Of a stretch of DNA of 64,000 nt, positions 13,476-25,292 are shown one piece after another; within the stretch, counting starts at the first letter, position 1; every line of letters begins with the position of its first letter. The translations under genes were made by a program, and so were the position numbers. The notes below the pieces were generated by a model. That model had not been told where the DNA came from. It saw only the letters and a program-made list of their open reading frames with translations, and did no database searches. The stretch covers positions 28,250,559-28,314,558 of the forward strand of contig CM067072.1 of NCBI GenBank assembly GCA_033980235.1, given 5' to 3'. This stretch comes from Diadema setosum (taxonomy: Eukaryota > Echinodermata > Echinoidea > Diadematoida > Diadematidae).

Positions 13476-13800
13476 CTGTTTTTTGTCACTCTTCATCCAC
13501 GATCCACGTACTGAGAATTCTGTGTCGTGTCTTCTGTGTACAGACTTTCAATGGAATAGAACATTGGTGGCAGCCAACGACATGAGAAACATATATGCGA
13601 ACTGCGGCTCGGTTGAATGCGCATACTGGGAATGCAACGCGAGGGACCACGGTCAAGGGCAGCAGCTGTGCATACTAGTATCTCAGTCGAGGTTTACAAT
13701 ACGCAAATCACCGCCGCCTTCACGAACTAACTGTATACTACTTGTAGTATCATTTTGAACTTGATCACAGGTCTTCCATGGGCTCTTAGAGGGGGCAAAG
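13476..13800 (-). promoter_or_regulatory. Putative untranslated first exon and promoter of copy 1
   Basis: The block ends on the minus strand in CAG followed by GTATG (donor GT at 13475-13474). It aligns with 22559-22860 and 39064-39420, which hold the same position upstream of copies 2 and 3. Shared words include ACTTTCAATGGAATAGAAC (13544-13562) and GGACCACGGTCAAGGGCAGC (13644-13663). The second contains two adjacent nuclear-receptor-like half-sites, CGGTCA and AGGGCA. The transcription start is not identifiable and no convincing TATA box is seen. Evidence for function is conservation between paralogues plus the splice donor. Confidence 0.5.
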
Positions 13801-13821
13801 CTTTCATGTTGATTCGTCAGT

Positions 13822-13824
<3 letters not shown>

Positions 13825-13860
<36 letters not shown>
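13825..13860. repeat. (AG)n microsatellite
   Basis: Uninterrupted AG dinucleotide run within the duplicated upstream flank of copy 1. It is absent from the matching flank of copy 2. Confidence 0.9.
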
Positions 13861-13864
<4 letters not shown>

Positions 13865-13943
13865 CTAGAAAACAAGGTGTTGAAATTATATGACGCTTCC
13901 ATATTATACGGAGATTGTACCCCACTGTGAATTTAGTCAAGGA

Positions 13944-14342
13944 CTGGACAGTAGTGGTTGAGCCATGAGGTGAGGATTCAGCTTGTAACGTTTTGCGAGA
14001 TATTTAGTAACCACTCCACGCATGAAATTTAAAGAGCGTACAATGTTCACGGGAATCAACAGTTTGTTGATTACAATCGGTTTTGTAATGACCGAGATAT
14101 CCCAAAACAAAGTATGTAAAACAATTAAAGAGATCCTAATAAAAGTCGTGGCCGATCAATTTTATTAGGATCGCTTTTTTGGATATCTTGGCCATTTCAA
14201 GACCAATTTTCATTAAATAAACGTTGGATATCCTTCTTGGAATCACATGCTCTTTCATATTTCATAAGAGGTTTCTCATTATCTCACCAAAAATGCTATA
14301 AACCTCACGTTAGATCCCAACTAAAACTAAACAATCCGAATT
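13944..14342. mobile_element. Decayed TTAA-type palindromic MITE, family I
   Basis: It carries the family core words GGTGAGGATTCAGCTTGTAA, GAGATATCCCAAAACAAAG, TTATTAGGATCGCTTTTTTG, CATTTCATAAGAGGTTTCTC and ATCCCAACTAAAACTAAACA. These match the copies at 15991, 18206, 21658, 34171 and 41765. Both ends have lost the TTAAAGGGA terminus, so this is an old copy. It sits in the upstream flank of gene copy 1. Confidence 0.7.
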
Positions 14343-15060
14343 GTGTACAAAAGTGTAAAAGAGCTGTTTTTTTTAACTGAACGACCAAGCACTGTGTATA
14401 TTTGTGGTGAATCTCTAAATACAGTATTTGACGTTGGGGTGAAGCTAGCCAGAATATCGTGCATCCAACTCCGTTGTGGAAAACTGTATATCATCACATC
14501 ACGACGCTATAAGATCTGAGAAATTATGGTGTTATTAAACTTAAATGTCATTGTTTCAATGGGCGCATTGTAAAACGTTCCACTGGCGATGCCCCTCCCC
14601 TCCCCCCCCCCCCCCCCGCTTCGAATAGGAAGAAAATCTCCGAACGGAACGCTTGATTGGAAAGTCATATGAAAGTGCTCTCCATGGATTTATTAAAGAG
14701 TAGTGCTTGTGGTTGGGTCAAGGGTTAATTTTAGTATCCTTTTTTACCCCTTACCTCCTTGGGATTTGCTAAAAGTCTCTTCTTTATAATTCTTTCCTGA
14801 TTGTAAAATACTTCAGCTGTCCAGATCGAGTCTCTGTCATTTATAATAAAAAAAAAATACAGTAAATTTTACAATCTGATCATTCTATTCACCTATAGCG
14901 ATTAATCAGTATTATTGGAAGCACGCGATACCGAATAAGCACTCTGGACAGGAAAATGCAAGATACTTATGTTATTCAACGATGTAGTCTTGACTACCTC
15001 GATCGCGATAAAATGTCACTACATAATGATAACAACTTAAACTGACAGAGCTTCATTACG
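14343..15060. other. Duplicated upstream flank of copy 1
   Basis: Noncoding. The blocks TTTGACGTTGGGGTGAAG, ACGACGCTATAAGATCTGAG and ACGTTCCACTGGCGATG, followed by a long C-run (14602-14617), have counterparts near 23085-23290 and at 39545-39645 plus 40323-40345. The duplicated segment therefore reaches at least 1 kb beyond the putative promoter. Confidence 0.5.
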
Positions 15061-15072
15061 AGTGCGATGTCA

Positions 15073-15078
15073 GTTTTG

Positions 15079-15106
<28 letters not shown>
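15073..15106. repeat. (TTTTG)n microsatellite
   Basis: Tandem TTTTG pentanucleotide, about six units. Similar short arrays occur near 32549 and 36054. Confidence 0.9.
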
Positions 15107-15109
<3 letters not shown>

Positions 15110-15167
15110 TATTGTTCATTTTCCATCTGATGAGAAGATGGTTGAATACCCCATATTATTCAACTAC

Positions 15168-15350
15168 ATTAAGCTGGTCTTCCATGAGGTCCAGTTGGAT
15201 GTGAGGTGGGACCACTTCACCGGGTTAAACACCCTGCTCTTTGCGATGAATGAATGAAGCGGGATCTCTTACGTGCATGAGTTGTGACTCTCTCATACAC
15301 GGGACCTCCATTTTATGTCCTATCCGAGGGCCTATTCAAGGGCCACTATG
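15168..15350. repeat. Dispersed-repeat fragment (SINE-body-like)
   Basis: Contains ACCACTTCACCGGG, CACCCTGCTCTTTGCGATGA, GGGATCTCTTACGTGC and CTCTCATACACGGGACCTCC. This block is of the kind found in the bodies of marine invertebrate SINE-like repeats. I recognise the word pattern but cannot name the family, and no tRNA head is visible. Confidence 0.4.
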
Positions 15351-15399
15351 TATAATTAAAATACGTGTTAAATAGTGTGCACAATGTGTTACAAAACTT

Positions 15400-15960
15400 T
15401 TAGACTTACCCTGTCGCAGGATTTCTTACATCCGAAGTACCACATGAAAATTACGTGGCATGCACAAATCCGTTATTGCATGGTCAAAATTGTGGAATAA
15501 AAATCACCAAACTGCGCAAGTGATAATTTTAAACAACTTTAGAATTGTCTGAACATGCTGCTGTTGATATAATATATACACACACTTATGACAACAATGA
15601 TGAAAATCAATTTGGTCTTAACTATCACGCATACATACTCCTCGAATTAAGCACTTATCTCCAAGACAGCTCTGTCATACATATCTCTTTGTTAGCTTTA
15701 TTTATTACGAGGAACATCAAACGACTACGACAACATTTTGGAAGCACTCAAATAAAAGATAAACGGCAAAAGCAACAATGTAGTGCCCGAGGAATACCTT
15801 CAGGATATTACGATTTCTACGTCGATATTTTCCCCACTGGTTTGGTCTGGTTAATACTAGTGGAACAAAGAGTATTGTCTCAAAACAAACAACAAACACA
15901 CAAACAAACAGAGGAACAAATAAAGAGAAGACATATAAAGCATTGTATAACAATATATCA
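15400..15960. repeat. Segmental-duplication block downstream of copy 2
   Basis: Aligns with about 24050-24540 downstream of copy 3. Shared words include GATTTCTTACATCCGAAGTA against GATTTCTTTCATCTGAAGTG, GATGAAAATCAATTTGGTCT against GATGAAAATCAATCTGGTCT, and TCGAATTAAGCACTTATCTC in both. An open frame of 149 codons here (15545-15994, +) is not kept open in the other copy, so it is probably not a gene. Confidence 0.65.
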
Positions 15961-15990
15961 ACATTTAATAACCAAGCTGAATATTAGAAC

Positions 15991-16391
15991 TTAAAGGGAT
16001 TGTATAGTTTTGGTTGAGACCCAATTTCAGGTTTCTAACATTTTTTTTTTTTTTTGTGAGATAATGAGAAACCTCTTGTGAAATATGAAAGAGCATGTCA
16101 TTCTACGAGGAATTCACCGTTTATTTGATGAAAATTGGTTTTGAAATGGCTGAGATATCCAAAAAAAAAAGCAATTCTAATAAAATGTGGGACCCACACT
16201 TTATTACGATCGCTTTGTTTTACTTTGTTTCTGGATGTTTCAGTCATTCCAAACCCGATTTTCGTCAAAAAACTTTGAATTCCTCTTAAAATGGTATGCT
16301 CTGTACTATATTATGTGTTTTCTTAGTATCTCGCAAAAAGTTAAAAGCCCAATTCTCATCTCAATCAACCAATACTGTACCATCCCTTTAA
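15991..16391. mobile_element. TTAA-flanked palindromic MITE, family I
   Basis: About 401 bp from TTAAAGGGATTGTATAG to CTGTACCATCCCTTTAA. The two halves are imperfect inverted repeats of each other, so the whole element can fold into a hairpin around the central GTGGGACCCACAC. The TTAA ends suggest mobilisation by a piggyBac- or Kolobok-type transposase. It encodes nothing. Confidence 0.8.
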
Positions 16392-16788
16392 GATATTCAA
16401 AAGCTTAACGCACTGTTGAGGTAGCATGGAAGAGTCATTTCTCTGGATAGTTTCCCAGAGACAATAAAACAGGTAGACCTTCATAAAAGAATATCTTGCA
16501 CAATAAACACAAGAAAAGTAAACCACAAGTAAGTTAGGATGTAGAACGTTGTGGGAAAGATGTGTGGAAAATCTCTCGATGAAAACTCTCGATGACAAAA
16601 ACATTGTTTATGGAAGAGTCCTCTGCAGCTTTCTGGGTATCTTTATACCAGATCATTATCCATTTAAACACCTGAGCATGGGCCCCGTCTTATAAAATGG
16701 CAACTTTACCATAGCATTGTATATCTGCAACCGGCGGTAACCATTATAGTGATTTCGTAACGGGTTGGTGTCAACATTTTGACCACGG

Positions 16789-16875
16789 ATGAATGCGCCG
16801 GATGGGATTCGAGCCAGTGATATCCCGTTCGCATGTCCCGAACAACATCCACTACACCATGTTTAGCTATTGTTA
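16789..16875 (-). repeat. tRNA-derived SINE head in the 3' UTR of copy 2
   Basis: On the minus strand, the A-box-like TGGTGTAGTGGATG (16861-16848) is followed by a perfect-looking B box, GGCTCGAATCCC, near 16817-16806. The position just past the stop codon of copy 2 matches the SINEs of copies 1 and 3. Confidence 0.7.
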
Positions 16876-16886
16876 AACAGCGACGC

Positions 16887-19800
16887 CTATTTCGTATAAA
16901 AATCCCCAGTCACGTCGTCCCCGAAAGGATCCCTAAACCTTTCTGCAGCCAGATTTCTCGTCTCCTCGCTTGTCTGGTACCGTAAGTGTGGTTTCTCGGC
17001 GTCTATCGCCTCTTCAACTACATCGACGACTTCGGACGCCGTCTGCGCCCCGCCGGCCACCGTCAGCATGAACTCCCTGCGGTTCCAGATCATCCTGTAC
17101 ATTTCGCGCGTTTTTTCGTCCACCCTCGGATCGTCCATTTGCTGGAGAAGAACGTCGCTCACATCTGGATTGGTCAGCACTTTGGTTTCAACAGGTCCTG
17201 GTTGTACGTTACTTACCCTGCAATTATTGAATTTAATAATGGAGTAGAAATAGACAATGGTATACCTTACTATAAGTATAAACAGGAGAAGTATGTTAAT
17301 AAGAATCAACCTACCTTTATTACTTTAACCATACGTATACTTATTTATGAACACTGATTATTACAACAAATGTTATGATACTGTGATAAAGACAATGGTG
17401 AGTAACATTATGACAGAAGTAACACCTGTGGTAGAACAGCTGTTGAAATTTTGCTGATGTCACGGATACGTGTGCTCTTTCTATGGCAACGCACACGTAG
17501 GACCTAACTGCTGAGTTTCAACTGTGGGAAAATTTCGCAAAAACGTAAAATGGCCTGGTAAATTGCTATAATTGAGGAACAAGCGATAACAACATTGTGG
17601 TAGGAAAATGTATTCACAATTTTGTTCTCACCACACGTTGAAATGCCGCAGGTACGTTGCCAGGCATTCAGAGAACCCTTCGAGTGCAAATTTGGATGAC
17701 CCGTACATCTCGTAAAACATCACACCTTGGCGAAAGTAAACGGTGAGAAAACAACACTTTTCATTCACTGCGGCAAAAGTATAAGCATGGTCTCTAACAG
17801 CTCTCCCCCCCCCGCCCTCCGAAATATCAGTTGCTATATTGCGGACTTTTGGAAGGAAAGCCATCAAAATTACCCCCTATCAGGGTTTTTGAAGGGAAGC
17901 CTTCTAAAGTATACGTACAGCGTGACGAATACGTTAGAATCAGGGTCACACACCAAGAGGAAGCCGTTAATTTTTCGGGGGATTCATACTATCCCTATTC
18001 GGGACCCAGCTATTTCAGGATTGTTTGAAAAAAGATTTGAAAACTATTATACCATAATACATTATTCATAACCCCCCCCCCCCCCTTTTCAAAGACATTT
18101 CGGGATTTTTCCCCCGTATTGGGTCCTAAAATATACACTATTTTCTATTAAAAAAAAATCGGGAACGCCGATGCGGCAGATGACCACCTCAGTGGGGGTA
18201 GAGGGGAATAAAGGATATAGTATTGGTCGAGATGAGAATTGGGCTTTTAACTTTTTGGCGAGATATCAAGAAACCAATATGAAATAGTACAAAGCATACC
18301 ATTTTAAGAGGAATTTAGACTTTATTTGATGAAAATCGGTTTGGGAATGGCTGAGACATAAAAAAAAAGTAAAACAAAGCGATCGTAATAAAAGGTGGGT
18401 CCCACCTTTTATTGGGATTACTCTGTTTTGATATCTCTGTCATTTCAACCCCAATTTTCATCAAACAAATACTGGATTCCTCTTGGAATTACACACTCTT
18501 TCATATTTCATTTCGAAGAGGTTTCTCATTATCTCGCCCCAAAATGTTAAAGAACCTGAAGTTAGGTCTCAACCAAAACTATACAATCCCTTTTAACATC
18601 ATTTTGGTAGATAAGACATACTGCTCGATTACACATGCAATGTGCCGCCACCAGTGTGAGCAAATTATTGCAACTCTCACGAACGGTTTCTCACCCATAA
18701 TTCCCGCCAATGAAGATATGTTAATGATCCGGCCCGACCTCCGTCGCTTCATGTGCGGAATCACTTCCTGGGTCATCCGAACGACCCCGAAGAAATTGAT
18801 GTCGAACATCCTCTTGTAGGTAGAAATGCTTGTCACTTCTCCGACATTCGGACTGGAAATGCCCGCGTTATTCACTGACGAAAAAAAGAAGAAGAAGAAG
18901 AAAAAAAAAAACCCTGTCATAATGGAAAAATGCAATTAAACGGCAAATTTCACTACGTGGCCAAGTTGGCCTTGACAATATGAGTAAAATATGAGTAAAA
19001 TATGAGTCAAACAAAAAGGGCAGTATATCAAATCTAACATTAAAAATGACATAGCGTAACCCCGAGTTTTAACCCAGGGATCTTAAAGAATAGAAATGGC
19101 AATATCGTTTTATTCTCCCAATGATATATCTATAAAAATACATTTCGACAATGAAAACGGTGTTTGAAAGTTTGATGGCACAGCGCAAAATGTGTTAAGT
19201 AGTTACATATACACTTCTTGAACCAGGTTTCCTTTGACCTTTGACCCCATAGCCCACAACTTTCTCCAAGCAACCACTACTTATTTGTTAATACCGATAC
19301 AGAAAATTCAATGACAATACTTTAAGTTATGTCAAAATATGGAAAAACTTATGGAATATTTGCATTTCCCCCGGACGGTTCACACCATCTTTCAAATCTC
19401 TTCCTACAGAATCATTTTGCGGTAATGTATGTGCGCATCGAGTTTGATGAGGTACGTTGAGTCATTCAAAAAGGGTGACCAGACATTCGCTCCTATTTTG
19501 TTTTGCTTTTCCAAGGACGTAGGTTTAGGGTTAGGGTTATGATAGGGTTTAGGTTTAGTTTGATGTGTAATAGTCGCGGGAGCAAACGTCATAGAACCTT
19601 TCACAGACATGGAAAAAATAGGGAAATTTCAGCATAAGTACATAGAAGTTAGTGAGTCATTTTACAGCCATGGAGAGAGATGTTATACATTTCGGGATTT
19701 TCAACCTTTCACCTTCTAACCCATAATTTATTACTTTTCTTGGAATATCTTTATCTGGTAAAACATGCACACATTAGGTTTCATGAAAATATCTTCAGGC

Positions 19801-20599
19801 ATTGAAAAGATACAAAGAAAACACGATGGAATTTTAGAATTTGACCTTAACCTATGACCTTTCGTCTTGAGCCTGTTCTTCTGCAAGTTGATAGGCGCAG
19901 CTTCTCCATTCAAACGTTTTGCCAAGTATCAATCAGATACCTCAAACTAGTTCTTTAGTGACCGACGTCGCACCGTCACACAAATTCGATTTCAGACGGA
20001 AAGATGGACCCGAAATTCCCCTGGTGATAATTCATGGCGGAGGCATTAAAAAGATGTAATTGGTGAAGAGCAACGATCGCTTGAAAAGTTGGTTGTAATA
20101 ATAATCCTCTTCCTCTTGAATTCATTCCATGGTTTGAATACGAATTTCTAACTAAATTCCGTTTTGCGAGTGCATGTTTTGAGCGATGCTGTTTAAGTTT
20201 AAGTTGGCAATGTTATGACCTGTCGGTGAAAGGAGAATTCACGTTCCATATATTCATCACCAAAAGTGATTATTAATAACATTTATTTTTTTTTACTACA
20301 ATTAAGTGCTAAGCAGAGATTCCCTATGACATACCCAACACATCCATTTGTCCGTGAGTATCCAAGATATGAGAGACCGTTTCCACGATTGTTATTTCCT
20401 TCGTGACGTCAAGCTCTCGGATGAAGAGGGTTTTATTGAGGGCGTTCCCTGCTGCCGCTTCCAGGTCACCTTTCTTGGACATGTTCCTCATGGTCGCGTA
20501 GACGATCAGCGGGTCCTTGGCGCGCTGGGCCAGTCGTTGAGCGGTCATCAACCCGATACCGGATGAGCAACCAGTAACGAGCGCCACTCGAGACGCCAT
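16887..20599 (-). CDS. Short-chain dehydrogenase (retinol dehydrogenase 8 / 17-beta-HSD1-like), copy 2
   Basis: Four coding exons: 20599-20335, 18874-18695, 17725-17632, 17217-16887 (265, 180, 94 and 331 nt). They join in frame to 289 residues and TAG. Splice phases and exon sizes match copies 1 and 3. The cofactor loop TGCSSGIG, NNAG, catalytic Asn115 (INFFG), Ser143, Tyr156 and Lys160 are all present. The C-terminal tail (GDFYTK) differs from the other copies. Intron 1 carries a decayed hairpin-ended element (about 19070-20050) and intron 2 a family I MITE (18206-18596), so the introns are longer than in copy 1. The acceptor TTTTGCCAG precedes AACC and the ATG, which implies an upstream untranslated exon. 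Assignment as a retinal/steroid NADP(H) oxidoreductase is by family resemblance. Confidence 0.93.
18206..18596. mobile_element. TTAA-type palindromic MITE, family I, in intron 2 of copy 2
   Basis: Runs from an eroded left end (AATAAAGGATATAGTATTGG) to CTATACAATCCCTTTTAA. Its centre is GGTGGGTCCCACC. It is absent from intron 2 of copy 1, so it is either a post-duplication insertion or was lost there. Confidence 0.75.
19070..20050. repeat. Decayed hairpin-ended element in intron 1 of copy 2
   Basis: The stretch contains repeated TTTGACCTTTGACCCCAT-type phrases and ends in ATTCATGGCGGAGGCATTAAA. That end corresponds to the 3' terminus (GGCGGAGGCATAAAA) of the element at 45736-47051. A related remnant lies in intron 1 of copy 1. 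It resembles a nonautonomous Helitron-like element, but the class is not proven. Confidence 0.5.
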
Positions 20600-20935
20600 G
20601 GTTCTGGCAAAACAAAAATCTTTATCATGAATAATAGCTCTTTTCTTTTGCATGTTATGCTGTTCATTGGTCTGTTGCTTTGGATCAAATACCCGTTCAT
20701 CATCACCGTTGGTGACCCAGACGAAATCTAATAGTTAAGAATCACTTATTGGTTTTGTGGATTCTTAGTGGTTTCTTGTTAGAACTAATAGAAACTCCAT
20801 CCAAAATTATATAGAACAGTTGCTTTCATATAAACACAATCTGCAATCCAATACAAACCCATTATACTTCAAACCAATAGGATGTTCAACAAGTCCTGAG
20901 GGGTCTACTAGGGCAATCACCGCGGACCCTTCCAC

Positions 20936-21040
20936 TAATCCTATCCCTAATCCTAATCCTGAACATAATCCTAGCCCTAACCCAAACTCTAACCCTAAAT
21001 GTAACCCTAACCCCAATCTTTACTTTACCCTTAGACCACT
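20936..21040 (-). repeat. Degenerate CCCTAA-rich (telomere-like) tract
   Basis: AATCCTAATCCTGAAC, CCCTAACCCAAACTC and AACCCTAACCCCAATC words form an irregular CCCTAA-like array, read as TTAGGG on the minus strand. It is flanked by GGTTTCTTGTGG-rich sequence on both sides (20740-21160). Confidence 0.55.
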
Positions 21041-21657
21041 AACCAGTATTTGCCCTGATACGGTCTTGAGGGTTCTCTTGGTTTGTTGGTCTCTGTTGGT
21101 TTCTTGTGGTTTTGCAGGTTTTATATTGGTTTTCTTTTGGAACCAATAAAGCTAACCTACAGACGTAGTCCCAAAGTTCAAGTATCAAGATGTGGGTGAA
21201 ACAAAAAGTTACCTAGAAATACACGTTTAAATGTTCTCACCTTTTCAAAAAAGAAATAACATGACGTAAATCTGAATGAAAATGTTTGGAATTTGACTGC
21301 AAATTCGCGAAATTGAATGACTCAAAGACCCTTTTCGGCGAGTGATGACGAATTTGAATGAACGCAGAGTACCGGCCAATTTGAACGCCCCTTTTTCGAA
21401 TTTGAAAGCCACACGTGCAAATTACATTGATCGAAATGATAAATTGAATGTACAAGTTGCAGTTTTGAAAGACAGTGTGATAACGAAGGTTTTTGCTGAA
21501 TTGAATGAACCTTCCATCAAATGGACTGATAAAACTGCGAAATTAGCCGGAACAGTATTAATCTGCCTGGACATTATGTTCACTTACGTTAATTGTACTT
21601 AATGCATTGATTTGTCTGCGGATTTCTAATATAGTATATCACACATTTCTATGGGTA

Positions 21658-22053
21658 TTAAAGGTATGGTACAGTATTGTTGGAGATGAGAATTGGGCTT
21701 TTAACTTTTTGTGAGATATCAAGAAAACTCTTATGATATAGTACAGACCATACCATTTTAGGAGGAATTCAAAGTTTATTTGATGGAAAGCGGGTTTGGA
21801 ATTATTGAAACATTCAAAAAAAAAAAACAAAGTAAAACAAAGAGATCGTAATAAAGTGTGGGTCCCACACTTTATTAGAATCGCTCTTTTTGGATATCTC
21901 AGCCATTTCAAAAGCAATTTTCATCAAATGAATGTTGAATTCCTCATAAAAGTACATGCTCTTTCATATTTTATAAGAGGTTTCTCATTACCTCACCAAA
22001 AAATGTTAGAAACCTGAAATTAGGTCTCAACCAAAACTATACGATCCCTTTAA
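21658..22053. mobile_element. TTAA-flanked palindromic MITE, family I
   Basis: About 396 bp from TTAAAGGTATGGTACAGT to AACTATACGATCCCTTTAA, with central GTGTGGGTCCCACACTTTAT. It lies in the leader intron of copy 2 and has TTAA at both ends. Confidence 0.8.
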
Positions 22054-22558
22054 TTCTCTTTGGGTGTCTGTTGGTCCATCAGGATAGGTTTCTAAAGGTC
22101 AAATAGAAGTGTTTTCTTAATACGCTTATGGTTCTGTCACTTCTGTGAGTCCACTCGACAAACAGAAATTCTGTAGGTTTCCCATTATACCAGAAATTTT
22201 CTCTCGGTTTCTACGAGTCCTTAGACTAATAGAAATTCTTTGGTTTTCCCCTATATACCATTTTCCACATAGAAACCAGTAAGCCTACAAATTGCTTTCT
22301 ATGGGACCAGTAGCCTATAACATGTCCTATGGGTTTTTCGCCTTGGGTTGACAAAACAAAACGAGAATCTTGAGTGTACAAGACCATTACAGACTGACAA
22401 CATGCTTATCATCTTCACTAAACCTCCACGATCATTTAGAATACTGTTGTATAGTTATAAAGTCGTAAATGTATGCAATTTCATATACAGCAAGCAGAGT
22501 ACGTTGTACTCAGTATTTTTCACTTACTGGTCACTGAATTACAGCCACTAAAGCATAC

Positions 22559-22860
22559 CTTTTTTTTCGTCACTCTTCGACTATGATCGACGCACCGACA
22601 ATTCCGCCCTGCCCTCTCTGCAGACTTGAAATGGAATGGAACGCTTGGTGCAGCGACACAACAGAAGCATACATGCGACTCGAGTTGGTTAGTCACGAAC
22701 AATGTGCGTATGGGGAGATACAATTCGATGGACCACGGTCAAGGGCAGCTATTATATTTTAATAGAGGTCTACAGCAAGCAGAGCATCGCCCTTTTTCAC
22801 GAACCTCCCGTTTAGTTTCCAACTTTTGAAAACTGATGACAGTTCTTCCACAGGCTCTTA
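22559..22860 (-). promoter_or_regulatory. Putative untranslated first exon and promoter of copy 2
   Basis: Ends on the minus strand in AAG followed by GTATG (donor GT at 22558-22557). It matches the copy 1 block at 13476-13800. GACTTGAAATGGAATGGAAC lies at 22623-22642 and GGACCACGGTCAAGGGCAGC at 22730-22749, the latter identical to copy 1. An AT-rich CTATTATATTTTAATAG at 22748-22764 is the only TATA-like candidate. The function is inferred from conservation and the splice donor. Confidence 0.5.
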
Positions 22861-23459
22861 CAGGGGAAAGATACTCCCATTTTCAAGTTAATTTTGAGTT
22901 TTTAAAAATGGTACAGTTGTATTGATATATCGAAACCTGCATTACAGAGATATTACCCCACTTTGGGTTCGTTATAGTTAATGTGTACGAAACTGTAATA
23001 ATGCTGCATCTATTGAAACCATAATACATCGTGCATATTTTTTTTTTTTTTTAGTAAATTAATTCTCAATTAAACATTTGACGTTGCTCTACAGCCTATC
23101 ATATAACATTATCAAGCATCGCAATGCTTGGTGGAAACTTGAATATCATTATATACGACGCTGCTTTATGATCTGAAAAACGACGATGTTGACTTTATTT
23201 CCCTCATTTCAAAACGCGTTGAAAAACCACGGAGCTTCATCTTTCAGCTCCATGATACATACCCCCCCCCCCTTCCCTCGCTCGTATTGACCGGGAAGGA
23301 AATCTCAACGAGGAACCCTCGGAAAATCAATGTTTTCCCCCATTTGTCTGTTGTCTTTTCCGCTTCCCCATGGACCTAAATGTCTTAAAGTTCCACGGCG
23401 GCCCCTGCTAGACACTTCACTTGCACACTTCTCCCCTAGCACCCAGGTGTAGAAATTGA

Positions 23460-23705
23460 ATTAAACTGATCATAAAACTTGTTTTGCGTGGCCGCTAGTG
23501 AAGAACGAATGCTTGCAAGAAAGCATCCACGGGATTCATGACTTTATGTTCCTTCCGAAGAAGGCAATGAGGATAAAGTACTTTTCCTAAGAGCCCAATA
23601 CCTGCTATCCGCAGGGGACTCGAACCAGCGACCTCATGACTGATGGTCTCATGGTTTTATCCCTAGAGCCACAACAGCTGCTCAAAATGTGCGGGTGTAA
23701 AGGAG
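23460..23705 (-). repeat. tRNA-derived SINE with body
   Basis: On the minus strand a tRNA-like head (GTGGCTCTAGGGATAAAACC, then GCTGGTTCGAGTCCCC as B box) lies at about 23690-23610. A body follows with GGGCTCTTAGGAAAAGTACT and TATCCTCATTGCCTTCTTCG down to about 23460. This fits an insertion larger than the SINE heads next to the gene stop codons. Confidence 0.65.
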
Positions 23706-23849
23706 GCGAACCGTTTATTTGGTTAGAAGAGTAATGCCCTGGCTTGGATGCTATCACGAAGGAATGTGGTTGATGAGCTAACGGTATTTAGTTGCAAATT
23801 ACAAATATGATTTCATAACTACATCACAGTTTTTATTGTTTAGTGAGTT

Positions 23850-23850
<1 letters not shown>

Positions 23851-23896
<46 letters not shown>

Positions 23897-23912
23897 AGGA
23901 GGAGGAGGAGGA
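23851..23912. repeat. (GT)n followed by (GGA)n
   Basis: About 22 GT units are followed directly by GGAGGAGGAGGAGGA. Confidence 0.92.
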
Positions 23913-24049
23913 AGAGGGGGAAGGGGCGTGTCAATGGTTAATGTACCTTACCCGTGCCCGCGCGGAAAGTTATGGGTTTTGTTGATATTTTCTTCTTTAT
24001 CCTTTATTTTTTTATAACCGCTGTATGTGCATACGGTGCAAACTGCACT

Positions 24050-24540
24050 ACAAGACTTTCCGGAAAAGACATTTCTTTCAGAGGATTTCTTTCATCTGAA
24101 GTGCCACATGAAAAAAAAAAAAAAATGGGTTACAAATCCATTATGGTATTGTCATAATTGGAGAAAAATCACCGAACTGGGTAAATGATAATTTGTGAAA
24201 ATACTGATGAAAATCAATCTGGTCTTACCTACCAAACATATAGACTCTTCGAATTAAGCACTTATCTCAAAGATAGCTCTGCCATAGGTAATACCTTTTT
24301 GTTGTCTTTATTTATTTTCAGGAATATCAAACGAAATAATGGCAAAATAATGAGAGCAAATGAATGAAAGATAAACTGCAAAAACATAAATTAGTGCCGG
24401 AGAAATACTTCCAGAAAATCACCATTCCTATCTCGATCTTCTCCTCACAGGTTGGTGTTGGAACAACGAGTATTGTCTCGAAACAAACAAATGGACGAAA
24501 AACGAAGAAGACACGCGCATAGTATAAAAATATCAAACGG
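24050..24540. repeat. Segmental-duplication block downstream of copy 3
   Basis: Diverged duplicate of about 15400-15960 in the same order and orientation. It carries TCGAATTAAGCACTTATCTC and GAGTATTGTCTCGAAACAAA. This helps fix the boundary between duplication units 2 and 3. Confidence 0.65.
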
Positions 24541-25084
24541 ATTGTTTCAATTTGAGATACATTTAAAACTTACAATGTTGTTGAGGTTGCTTAGAAGAGG
24601 TATCTGAACAAGACATCCGCTTAGAATGGCCTGACAAATTTATCTACTCTCAAGTCCGTCATTTTTATAGTTTCCCCGAGAGGAGAAAACATGTAGGCCT
24701 ATATACAAGAATATCTTACACAATGAACATTAAGAAAAAGTAACCCATATGTAGGTACGCGTAAAATGTTGCGTGAAAGGTGTGGATATAATGGACCGCG
24801 CAAACTCTTGATGACAAAACAATTATGGCATGGTCCTCTCCAGTTATCTGCCAACCTTTACAGGAGCATTAAACACCTAGGCCCGTCTTATAAAACAGTG
24901 ATAACTTTACCATAGAATGGTATCTCTGCAATCAACGGCCATTAGTGATTTCTTGGCTTTTATTGGTTACGGAATATAGTGTTGCCATGGTAGTTACCAT
25001 TGATTGAAGGATCACCGTTACTTGTTAAGTTTCTGTATTATTATGCAACTTGCCCCTGGATCACAAGGAACGAGTTGGTGTCAA

Positions 25085-25183
25085 TATCTTGACCAAGGAT
25101 GTATACGCCGGGAGGGAGTCGAACCCATAATCTCCTGTTTACCATTCCGAAACAACATCCACCACACTATGCCAGGGTATTAT
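25085..25183 (-). repeat. tRNA-derived SINE head in the 3' flank of copy 3
   Basis: On the minus strand, CATAGTGTGGTGGATGTTGT is followed by GGGTTCGACTCCCTCCC. The location matches the SINEs of copies 1 and 2, but a later MITE (25293-25452) separates it from the stop codon. Confidence 0.65.
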
Positions 25184-25292
25184 AAACCTTTTGCAAAGAC
25201 TGCTCGCTATAATTCGAGGACACACACACACCGAGCTGCTGTGACAGTGGACTCACACATACAGCGCGCGAGCGGCGAGCTGCGAGAGGTCT

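Noticed and set aside
15545..15994. 149-codon plus-strand frame
   Set aside because: The homologous DNA at 24185-24530 does not keep the frame open, and the end runs into a MITE.
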